From Candidatus Accumulibacter affinis (GTDB taxonomy: Bacteria > Pseudomonadota > Gammaproteobacteria > Burkholderiales > Rhodocyclaceae): DNA of 64,000 nt. A program made the position numbers and the translations under genes. The DNA is taken from NCBI GenBank assembly GCA_016713625.1, contig JADJOT010000009.1, positions 186,001 to 250,000 of the forward strand, written 5' to 3'. A model generated the notes under the pieces. The model had not been told where the DNA came from. It did not search any database and was given only the letters and a program-made list of their open reading frames with translations. Below, piece by piece: positions 44,043 to 50,867 of this stretch. Numbering within the stretch: the first letter of the stretch is position 1; each line of letters opens with the position of its first letter.

Positions 44043-44055
44043 TCGCGGTTTCCTT

Positions 44056-44860
44056 TGACCGGGTGAATCATGACCGGCTGATGGCGCGGCTGAAGAGTCG
44101 CTGCCCGGACGCCGACCTACTGCGCCTGATCAATCGCTTTCTGAAGGCGGGCGTGAGCATCGAGGGGCAGGTTGAACCGACGCCTCTCGGCGTGCCGCAA
44201 GGTGGGCCGCTCTCGCCAGTGCTGGCCAACGTGGTGCTGGATGAACTGGATTGGGAACTGGACCGGCGTGGCCACCGCTTTGCCCGTTACGCCGACGACT
44301 GCAACATTCTCGTCAAAAGCAAGCGCGCGGGCGAGCGCGTGATGGCCAGCGTGACACGCTTTGTCAGTGACTCGCTGCGGCTCACAGTGAATCCACTGAA
44401 AAGCGCGGTCGATCGGCCCATGAACCGCAAGTTCCTGGGCTTCACGGTCAGCCGCAACGGGGCCAAGCTCAAGGTGGCCGACAAGGGCCTCGACAAGCTC
44501 AAGGACCGCGTGCGGGAACTGACCCGCCGTACAAGAGGCACCACATTTGCCGTTGTCGTCGCAGAGCTTCGAGAGACCCTGCTTGGTTGGAAAGCGTACT
44601 TCGGAATCACCGAAGTGCTGAGCCCTCTGCGCGACATCGACAAGTGGGTACGACGCAAGTTACGCTGCTATCTCTGGAAACAATGGGGTCGAGCGGGCTA
44701 CCGGGAACTGCGCAAACGCGGCGTGTCGGTCCGCGAAGCGTGGAACGTCAGCAAGTCCGCGCACGGTCCGTGGCGGGTGTCGCAGACACCGGCCCTGTCG
44801 ATCGCGCTACCCTTGCGCTTCTTCGAACAAATGGGACTACCGAGCCTTGCGCCCCGGTAG
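44056..44860 (+). pseudogene. Group II intron reverse transcriptase, 3' part
   Basis: Continues the interrupted RT: DRVNHDRLMARLKSRC, GVPQGGPLSPVLANVVLDELD, the catalytic RYADDCNILVKS, KFLGFTVSR, the maturase X domain (ELRETLLGWKAYFGITEVLSPLRDIDKWVRRKLRCYLWKQWG) and SKSAHGPWRVSQTPALSIALP. This is a typical class C intron-encoded protein without an endonuclease domain. The intact protein would be 447 residues. Confidence 0.92.
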
Positions 44861-44961
44861 GAATTTGCTTCATCGAACCGCCGGATACGTGACCCGTTCG
44901 TCCGGTGGTGTGGGAGGGGGAGGCCGCGAGGCTTTCTCCTATCCCGATTAGCCATTCCCAA

Positions 44962-45399
44962 ATGCCAAAGCCTGAAGAAATCAAACTCTGTAAAGAGCGC
45001 TATGCCAATCACAGCGATGCGCAGTTGATCGCCGAAAAACATCAATGGGTTGAGCATTCTGAAATGCACATAGCGGCTGTCCAACTTCTTCACGAGCGAC
45101 AGCAGGAAGCACAATCCGAGGCAACTGAATTGTCGCGGCAGCAGCATTTGGAATCGCTTTCGCATAGCAGCCGACTTCATGGCAAAACACAGTTTGTCGC
45201 GTGGCTCGCTGTTCTTGCGTCTGTTGTTGGCATTTTCGTTCCTTTGTGGCTCGCTCGTTCATCCTCCACAAACTCACCCCTATCAACACCACTTGTGCAG
45301 CAAGCGCCAACTGCATTACCTGCAGCGTCGTCCAATTCCGTGCCCCAAGTAGCCACGCCACCGTTGGCAAAGCAACCAGCAGCGCTCCTAAAACCATGA
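44962..45399 (+). CDS. Integron cassette B protein, single membrane helix
   Basis: A 145-residue protein starting 9 bases after the rejoined attC 2: MPKPEEIKLCKERYANHSDAQLIAEKHQWVEHSEMHIAAVQLLHERQQEAQSEA, then one membrane helix (about residues 78-98, FVAWLAVLASVVGIFVPLWLA) and a Ser/Thr/Pro-rich tail. The position directly between attC 2 and attC 3, filling the cassette, is typical of an integron cassette gene. It has lower GC than the chromosome around it. I do not recognise a family; a small membrane-anchored helical protein. Confidence 0.75.
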   Translation: MPKPEEIKLCKERYANHSDAQLIAEKHQWVEHSEMHIAAVQLLHERQQEAQSEATELSRQQHLESLSHSSRLHGKTQFVAWLAVLASVVGIFVPLWLARSSSTNSPLSTPLVQQAPTALPAASSNSVPQVATPPLAKQPAALLKP

Positions 45400-45415
45400 G
45401 CATATTCGCATCCAC

Positions 45416-45502
45416 GGCTAACCCGGCGCTCAACGCCGCTCCTTGCAGTCGCTGGACGCCGGGCGATAAAGCTGCCCGTCGCCCGTTAGCTCTACGTTGG
45501 GC
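45416..45502 (+). repeat. Integron attC site 3
   Basis: An 87-bp attC site. R'' is GGCTAAC and the L'' box GCTCAACGCC; the right side has CGTTAGCTC and the core GTTGGGC. The L boxes pair except for one extra C (GCTCAAC against GCTAAC), the extrahelical base that sets strand choice by IntI. The spacers between R and L are 5 bp on both sides. It lies 16 bases after the stop of the cassette B gene. Confidence 0.85.
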
Positions 45503-45640
45503 GTTCACGGGGGAAAGCGCATGAGTTTTCGGCCTGCTAGGTCTTGCTAGAAGGCGAACGTAACTACCAGCTCGTGCAGGATTAAATCGGCTAGACTCGA
45601 TTGATGATCTGGCCGATTAAGGGGCCAGAAGCGATTAATG
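45503..45640 (+). other. Integron cassette C, no evident ORF
   Basis: A 138-bp interval between attC 3 and attC 4. It opens with GCGCATGAGTTTTCG, as after attC 1, but that frame stops after a few codons. It contains a stem (AATCGGC at about 45586 with GCCGATT at about 45611). It may carry a promoter or small RNA; nothing can be assigned. Confidence 0.55.
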
Positions 45641-45709
45641 GCCTAACTTTTCATTCAACCCGGACTGGTGCGATAAACCCGCTCCAGCCGGTTAATTCAG
45701 GCGTTCGAC
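45641..45709 (+). repeat. Integron attC site 4
   Basis: A 69-bp attC-like site starting with the consensus R'' GCCTAAC, then TTCAACCCGG on the left arm and CCGGTTAATTCAGGC on the right, ending GTTCGAC. The core differs from GTTRRRY at one base. The arms pair well and the layout matches attC sites of Pseudomonas/Xanthomonas chromosomal integrons. A gene begins 16 bases later. Confidence 0.75.
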
Positions 45710-45724
45710 TAGCAGGGGAGCACC

Positions 45725-46228
45725 GTGAAACAGATTATCATCGTTTTCATTGTCGCATTCCTCATCGCCAGCACGATCGGCTACATTAATGGCCGCGACT
45801 TCGCAGAGCAACCGGCAATCGTGGAGGAGATCGCGTTCCGGGATGTCGAATTTGTGTACGCTTCCGCCCCGGCCGAGCCCGATAAGTGGCATTACTACCT
45901 CGTGTCCCGCGTCGATGGCGTGATCCGCTACCGGTATGACCTCATGACAGACTCCCTCACCGTCTCGGACACAGGGATCGACCTGGGCGAGTCCAAGACC
46001 ATCTGGGACGCCTCGTCGCATTCGAAGCTCATCTTCTCCTTTCTGGGGGTCGGGGCCGCAGGGGCTGGGGGATACTCACTCAAAGACCTGGCGACCAAGA
46101 CGGATTCGAAGAACGTGAAGACGGTCATAGCTGGCGCCCTAGGGGCAGTCAGCGGCTACACGATCGGTTACAAGATCGGCACCAGCTGTGAGCGGCGGTG
46201 TGAAATTCGTGCGAATTGGGCGGTTTGA
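45725..46228 (+). pseudogene. Cassette D gene: small membrane protein, 3' end interrupted by IS21-type element
   Basis: Starts MKQIIIVFIVAFLIASTIGYINGRDFAEQPA (membrane or signal helix), followed by a beta-rich region (VEFVYASAPAEPDKWHYYLVSRVDGVIRYRYDLMTDSLTVSD) and a second hydrophobic Gly-rich stretch (FSFLGVGAAGAGGYSL). The last codons, from 46196, are IS sequence. The host frame resumes after the element at 49441 with the duplicated GAGCGG and continues IGTERKRRTKKTEERPQ to a stop near 49543. No known family recognised. Confidence 0.7.
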
Positions 46229-46264
46229 AATCCACGACCGAAGTCTTGCCGTAGGGGGTGTGAT

Positions 46265-47047
46265 TCAGGCCTCGATCTGGTCTTTCATGCGATAGCTCTT
46301 GCCCTCGATGAGGATGGTTTCGGCGTGATGAAGGAGGCGATCGAGGAGTGCCGAGGTGAGCGTCGTATCGTGATTGAAGATCTCTGGCCAGTGCTTGTAG
46401 GCGCGATTGGTCGTGACGATCATGGCGCCATGCTCGTAGCGTTCGCTGATGACCTGGAAAAGCAGATCGGCGCCATGCTTGTCGATCGGCAGATAGCCGA
46501 GTTCGTCGACGACCAGGAGGCGAGGCTGGAGATACTTGTGCAGTTCACGCTTCAGATTGCCATGCGCCTGTGCTGCCGAGAGGGAATTGATGATATCGAC
46601 CGCGGTGGTGAAGAGGACCGAGTAGCCCCGCAGACAGGCGGTATGCCCCAGGGCGATACTGAGATGGCTTTTACCCAAACCAACATTGGCGATGAAGATC
46701 AGGTTCGCCTTGTCCTCGATGAAGCGCAGGCGGAAGAGATTCTGGATCTGGGGCCGGTTGATCTTCTGCGGCCAAGCCCAGTCGAACGAGTCGAGCGTCT
46801 TGAGCACCGGGAATCGGGCGAGCGCCACTCGTCGCTGAATACTGCGGTCTTCGCGGCGGTGCGCCTCGCCTTCGATCAGTCGCGCGAGATAGTCGACGTG
46901 CGGCCAGTGCTGGGCGCCAGCCTCCTGGATCAGCGACTCAAAATGCTCAAGGACGTACGACATTTTGAGTTCCCTCAGGTGCGTACGCAGCGGTTCGGTA
47001 ACGGTTTGGGGGGTGCCCGAGCTGGCTCGCTCAGTGGTCATCGCCAT
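46265..47047 (-). CDS. istB: IS21 helper ATPase IstB
   Basis: A 260-residue AAA+ ATPase that assembles on target DNA and activates IstA. It contains IFIANVGLGKSHLSIALGHTA as Walker A (the first Gly is replaced by Ala), LLVVDELGYLP as Walker B and VISERYEHGAMIVTTNRAYKHW with sensor I. The N-terminal IstB domain (HLRELKMSYVLEHFESLIQEA) is present. The start overlaps the istA stop, as is usual for IS21; another in-frame ATG lies 9 bases upstream. Confidence 0.92.
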   Translation of the reverse strand: MAMTTERASSGTPQTVTEPLRTHLRELKMSYVLEHFESLIQEAGAQHWPHVDYLARLIEGEAHRREDRSIQRRVALARFPVLKTLDSFDWAWPQKINRPQIQNLFRLRFIEDKANLIFIANVGLGKSHLSIALGHTACLRGYSVLFTTAVDIINSLSAAQAHGNLKRELHKYLQPRLLVVDELGYLPIDKHGADLLFQVISERYEHGAMIVTTNRAYKHWPEIFNHDTTLTSALLDRLLHHAETILIEGKSYRMKDQIEA

Positions 47048-48503
47048 GCCTTTCATAAAGGGAGAGATCCGGTGCTGCGATCTCGATTTCCAGGAGGTCC
47101 TGGCGGCGGGTGAGATGCAGCGCACTGGGTTCAGGCGTCTCGCGGGCGCGCATCTCCAGGATATTGGCGATGTATTCGCCACTGAATGCGGCGAAGGCGA
47201 TCCCGTCCTGGATCGCCCGGTCTACGGCCTCGACGCCGTAGATCTCGCTCAAGGCGACGATCTTGCGGAGGTGAAGACGCGGATTGACGCGGCGTTGCTC
47301 GATCCCCTCGTAATACGCCTGAGCGTGACGCGACAGGCTCAGGAACCGCATCAGCAAGCGCTGCTCACGGGCGTTGCGCCGCTGTTCGAGGAGCGCTTTC
47401 GGATGGTCGGGATCCTCGATATCCAGGTGCCGATCGTAACTGCGGAGATGACGGGCGATCAGCTGGTCCTGGTGGTAAATGCACACCCGATCGGGATAAG
47501 CCTTGACGGTCACGCGCTGACTTGCAAACTCGGCTGGCACGGAATAGTGGTTCGTATCGAGCGCGACGCGGAACTGCTTGGAGGCGCGCTGGCTCTTGAT
47601 CTGGCCGATGTCGTAGGGCATCGGGTTCAGGGGCCGCAAGAACGGCAACTCCTCTTTGAACCGGTCTATCGGCCGCTGATGTGTCTCGCCATGGAGGCGC
47701 ACATTGGCGATGGCCGACAGCCAGACCTGGGCGGCCGGGTTCACCGCACTGAAGTCGAGAAAGTCAGCACCGTTCAGAAAGTTCTTTTTGACATAACCCA
47801 CGCCGTTCTCGACGCGCCCTTTTTCGTTGCCTTTGCCGACGTTGCAAGCCGAGATGTCAAACCCCCAATGACGGGCGAAATCCAGATAGCGCGGATTGAA
47901 GAGCGGCGCTTCACCGACCACGCGGCTGAGCACCGCCGATTTCAAATTGTCGATCATCAGGCGAGACGGACAGCCTCCAAAGGCAGCGAAGGCGTGCTCG
48001 TGAGCGGCAAGAAAGTGCTCCATGGTTTGCGAGACGGTGAATTCGACGTACATCAGGCGGCTATAGCACAGCACCATGAGGAAGAAAGACAGCCGCCGGC
48101 GGGTCGAGCCCACGCCAATCGAGCCGAACTCTCCCCAGTCGACCTGGGCGCATTCGCCAGGGGCAAAGGAGAGCTTGAGGAAGGCTTCCCGACGCACCGG
48201 GCGGACCTGGCGCACATAGTTCTTGACGATCGTGAAGCCGCCCTCGAAGCCGCCCTCGCGCAGGCGCTGGTAGATCTGCTGCGCGCTGTACGGGTGCGTT
48301 TCAAGCAGACGAATGACTTGATCCTTGAATGGATCGAGCCGACTGCTTCGCGGTGCCGATTGCCGGGGGTGGAACTGCGCGCAGGCCCCCCATTTCGCCA
48401 CCGTTTGCTCATGCAGACCCAGGGCGCGCGCGGTCTGCGCGACGGTCAGCCCCTGGCGCTCGTGGCAATCCTTGATCTTGCAGTAGCGTTCGTAATCGAT
48501 CAT
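47031..48503 (-). CDS. istA: IS21 transposase IstA
   Basis: A 490-residue DDE transposase. The N-terminal helix-turn-helix is ERYCKIKDCHERQGLTVAQTARALGLHEQTVAKW. Catalytic acids are visible in CAQVDWGEFG, LMIDNLKSAV and NEKGRVENGVGYVKKNF. The MIDYERYCK start overlaps the previous gene's stop (ATGA), so longer upstream starts are unlikely. It appears intact. Confidence 0.93.
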   Translation of the reverse strand: MIDYERYCKIKDCHERQGLTVAQTARALGLHEQTVAKWGACAQFHPRQSAPRSSRLDPFKDQVIRLLETHPYSAQQIYQRLREGGFEGGFTIVKNYVRQVRPVRREAFLKLSFAPGECAQVDWGEFGSIGVGSTRRRLSFFLMVLCYSRLMYVEFTVSQTMEHFLAAHEHAFAAFGGCPSRLMIDNLKSAVLSRVVGEAPLFNPRYLDFARHWGFDISACNVGKGNEKGRVENGVGYVKKNFLNGADFLDFSAVNPAAQVWLSAIANVRLHGETHQRPIDRFKEELPFLRPLNPMPYDIGQIKSQRASKQFRVALDTNHYSVPAEFASQRVTVKAYPDRVCIYHQDQLIARHLRSYDRHLDIEDPDHPKALLEQRRNAREQRLLMRFLSLSRHAQAYYEGIEQRRVNPRLHLRKIVALSEIYGVEAVDRAIQDGIAFAAFSGEYIANILEMRARETPEPSALHLTRRQDLLEIEIAAPDLSLYERHGDDH

Positions 48504-48898
48504 GGCGTCTGTCCCAAGGCGGCACGTAACTGGCCGATCCTGACGCTGATCTCGTCCGCCCCGAGTTCGCACACGTCGCTGCGTGGCGGACAATCGAGGG
48601 CCAGGACCTGGTAGAGCGGACGTTGATAGGCAATTAGGCCGATGCGCATCAGATCGCTGCGCGCCTGGCTCAGGCGGGCGGGCGTCAGCGACAGGCAGCG
48701 ACCGAGCGCGGCATCCGAGTAGTAGCTCAGCCCCTGGGCATCGGCGACCGTCACCAGAAACAGGTACAGCGCCGCCGCTGGGGGATCACAGCGCTCGATG
48801 TGCCGTTCGCGTACCAGGCGGTGGTCGAGCCAACTGAAATGAATCGGAATCTGCCGGACCCGCTCCGGACAAAGAACGCGTTTGAGGGTCATCGCCAT
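48500..48898 (-). CDS. IS21-associated helix-turn-helix protein
   Basis: A protein of about 132 residues: MAMTLKRVLCPERVRQIPIHFSWLDHRLVRERHIERC, AALYLFLVTVADAQGLSYYSDAALGRCLSLTPARLSQARSDLMRIGLIAYQ. The second part is a winged-helix of replication-initiator/MarR type. It is translationally coupled to istA. Its function in transposition is unknown; it may bind the element ends or regulate expression. Confidence 0.8.
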   Translation of the reverse strand: MAMTLKRVLCPERVRQIPIHFSWLDHRLVRERHIERCDPPAAALYLFLVTVADAQGLSYYSDAALGRCLSLTPARLSQARSDLMRIGLIAYQRPLYQVLALDCPPRSDVCELGADEISVRIGQLRAALGQTP

Positions 48899-49382
48899 TC
48901 CTTCCTGCCAAAATGTCATTTCCCAGTTCTACCAGCCGACGGGCACTCCTGGCGATGTCATCCTGTAACGTAGTGCCCGTCAAGTGAGCAATAAAGCCAA
49001 TCAAAACAGCCGCTTGATCGAGGAAGATATCTTGTAACGCAGGTGGCCGCACCTTTTGAGGAGTTTCAGTGATTTCAATGGGTTGTGCGGGGCAGATGTC
49101 TTGTAACGCAATCGGCTCTGCTGCCGCAGCCACTCTCTGGCCTTTCGGTCGTCGCCAGTACCCCGGATGGGCCGCTCGCCAGGCCTTCACTCGCGCGACG
49201 TTCTCGGCACCACGGAAGTAGTCCAAGTTCTCCGTTTTGGCCAGCCAAACCCGCCGACTGACGGCTCTGCTCTCCTTCCGGCACGCCGGCGCTGAACCGT
49301 ATTTCTGGTGTCTCGCGTTCCGCGCATCAGCTACGAAGCATGCGTGGCAAAACAGACAGTTGCGCTCCTCTGTTCGCACCAT
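48786..49382 (-). CDS. IS21-associated cysteine-rich protein
   Basis: About 198 residues, first gene of the element. The N-terminal MVRTEERNCLFCHACFVADARNARHQKYGSAPACRKESRAVSRR resembles a zinc-knuckle (four Cys and a His) with basic residues, suggesting DNA or RNA binding. NPGYWRR-like HPGYWRRPKGQR follows, and helical segments (AVLIGFIAHLTGTTLQDDIARSARRLVELGNDILAG). Its end overlaps the next gene by about 110 bases in another frame; the last 35 residues are dubious. Function unknown. Confidence 0.7.
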   Translation of the reverse strand: MVRTEERNCLFCHACFVADARNARHQKYGSAPACRKESRAVSRRVWLAKTENLDYFRGAENVARVKAWRAAHPGYWRRPKGQRVAAAAEPIALQDICPAQPIEITETPQKVRPPALQDIFLDQAAVLIGFIAHLTGTTLQDDIARSARRLVELGNDILAGRNGDDPQTRSLSGAGPADSDSFQLARPPPGTRTAHRAL

Positions 49383-49501
49383 GATGGCCCTCTCATTCCG
49401 CTGAAAATGCGGCGCAAAAGTGCACTGCACAGCGCACTATGAGCGGATAGGGACGGAAAGAAAGCGAAGAACGAAGAAGACCGAAGAGCGTCCGCAGATC
49501 C

Positions 49502-49549
49502 GGGGTCAAGTCTTGAAATCACGCATGCGTGATTTCAAGACTTGACCCC
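49502..49549. repeat. 48-bp perfect palindrome related to the RAYT-linked motif
   Basis: Two 24-base arms (GGGGTCAAGTCTTGAAATCA, then CGCA) without spacer or mismatch. The outer part is the same GGGGTCAAGTC as in the dispersed motif. It could form a strong hairpin or cruciform, as REP-like elements moved by RAYT enzymes do. The remaining DNA to 49909 is AT-rich for this genome (about 49660-49760) and shows no gene I can support. Confidence 0.9.
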
Positions 49550-50009
49550 TGTTTTGACCCCCTACCCAGGTCGAAACGACCCGCCTGCTTGACCTCCGGT
49601 TCCAATAACTCGCTCTGCGTCACCGCTCGTCTCCAAGTTCCAGCTACTTGGGCTGATTGTAGAACAATAATTGTACGGGTGATATATGTTATTGCGTTTA
49701 TACAATTATGTGCAAACGCTATTGTCCAAAACACAACATTTGTGCCGCATCGGCTGAATGTCCAAACAACGACGATAATGGTCTTGAATCATGGGGTTAG
49801 AGGGGCATCGGAGTCGGAGTTCCGGGAGGTCTGAACTCAGGGAGCGACAGCGGAAAAAGACACCTGCGCTGGGACGCCTACACCAGCGCGCAGCGCTTTA
49901 GTTCAACGGGAGTATGCCGCCCGGGCCGCGACGGCCACCAGCCGCTCTCAGTACGGATCCGGTTCGCCGAGGCCCTTGCCGCCGCCAGCCCGAAGCGCCT
50001 GCCGAATGC

Positions 50010-50603
50010 TCAATACTCCGCTTTCGGCAACCTCTGGACCAGGTCGTCCCAGCGGACGGAAACCCCCGGCAACACCCCGACCGCGGTTTCTCCGTTCAAC
50101 TCCAGGACTTCCGGCTTGCCATACTCGCCATCGTGCAGGCGATAGACGGTGATCATCCGATCGATCGGATGAACCAGCCAGTACTCCCGGACCCCTGAGC
50201 GTTCGTAGACCCGTCGCTTCCAGACGTGGTCGTGGCTGGCAGTGGAGGGCGACAACACTTCCACCACCAGGTCCGGCGCTCCGCGCACGCCGCGGCGGTC
50301 GAGACGAGACGGGTCGCAGACCACCAGCACGTCCGGCTGCACGACCGTATCGACCTGCGCGTCGGCCTCGTCGGCCTTGGGCAGGCGGACATCTACCGGC
50401 GCGACGAAGACGCGGCAGGACTTCCCTTGCAGCGCTTGCCGGAACTGGAAGTAGATCTCCCCGACGACGTCCTGGTGCTCCAGCGTTGGTGCAGGAGCCA
50501 TCAGGTAGGCCGTGCCGTCGATCAGTTCGTAACGAAGGTCTTCCGGCCACGCGAGGTATTCGGCGTAGGTGTGGTGTTGATGATCGCGAACTGCCAGGCC
50601 CAT
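50010..50603 (-). CDS. Uma2 (DUF820) nuclease-family protein, copy 1
   Basis: A 197-residue protein of the Uma2/DUF820 family, PD-(D/E)XK nuclease-like fold. It reads HTYAEYLAWPEDLRYELIDGTAYLMAPAPTLEHQ, VQPDVLVVCDPSRLDRRGVRGAPDLVVEVLSPSTASHDHVWKRRVYERSGVREYWLVHP and VYRLHDGEYG. The catalytic D and E-x-K-like pattern falls in PDVLVV / PDLVVEVLSPST. The biological role is unknown; these genes are often in mobile regions. The ATG at 50603 was chosen because upstream codons are not conserved in the family. Confidence 0.88.
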   Translation of the reverse strand: MGLAVRDHQHHTYAEYLAWPEDLRYELIDGTAYLMAPAPTLEHQDVVGEIYFQFRQALQGKSCRVFVAPVDVRLPKADEADAQVDTVVQPDVLVVCDPSRLDRRGVRGAPDLVVEVLSPSTASHDHVWKRRVYERSGVREYWLVHPIDRMITVYRLHDGEYGKPEVLELNGETAVGVLPGVSVRWDDLVQRLPKAEY

Positions 50604-50867
50604 GCGATGTCTCCTGAATGGGGACGCGGAAGGCTTGAGAGTATACGCTACGCCGACCGAAACTCCCGAGGCGTGCTCGGGGCCAGGCTGGGGTGCGAAT
50701 GAAAGTGGTGGGCGAAACGGTCCAAGCGGCGGCCTGGGCAAAATCGTAGGTCGGGTTAGCGAAGCGTAACGTGCGACATTTGCAGCCATTGGATGCCTTG
50801 ATCGTCGGGTTACGGCCTGCGGCCTCTTAAGAAACTCCTCTCAACTGGTTGATCTTATATGCATGTT

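Larger units (their letters stand above)
41352..44055 (-). mobile_element. 2.7-kb serine-recombinase mobile element inserted in the intron RT gene
   Basis: The ends are defined by the broken RT frame: the left flank ends GCCTTCTT (41351) and the right flank resumes TGACCGGGTG (44056), joining as the RT sequence FFDRVNHDR. Both junctions share CTT (41349-41351 and 44053-44055), consistent with crossover by a large serine recombinase at a short core. It carries, on the minus strand, a DUF5372-like gene, a 50-residue protein, the recombinase and a helix-turn-helix protein. No long terminal inverted repeats are seen, as expected for this enzyme class. Confidence 0.85.
40406..44948 (+). mobile_element. 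Group IIC-attC intron, interrupted by a serine-recombinase element
   Basis: The 5' end GTGCGCCGGGCATGG matches the group II start consensus. The 3' end has a domain V-like hairpin (44873-44910, GAACCGCCGGA with the CCGGTGG complement) and a domain VI stem (GGGGGAGGCC, loop GCGA, GGCTTTCTCC) ending in CCCGAT at 44948. It encodes a reverse transcriptase, and its insertion point after GT in the attC core, before TAGCC, matches the known target preference of group IIC-attC introns. Without the 2704-bp inner element it would be about 1.84 kb, normal for the class. Confidence 0.85.
46196..49440 (-). mobile_element. IS21-family element with two accessory genes
   Basis: About 3245 bp. It encodes istA and istB plus two upstream genes in one minus-strand unit with overlapping starts. 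The flanks carry a 6-bp direct repeat GAGCGG (46190-46195 and 49441-49446) that fits a target duplication and is in frame with the interrupted cassette gene. The terminal inverted repeats are weak to the eye (CGGTGTGAAATTCG against ATAGTGCGCTGTGC), so the exact ends may be a few bases off. Confidence 0.8.

Noticed and set aside
46965..48614. A 549-codon plus-strand frame opposite istA/istB
   Set aside because: It is antisense to a clear IS21 transposase and its ATPase, with no independent signal.
49850..49910. Possible fifth attC (TTTAGTTCAACGGG) before direct repeat 1
   Set aside because: There is a box-like end but no matching left arm or R'' box could be found, so it was not called.
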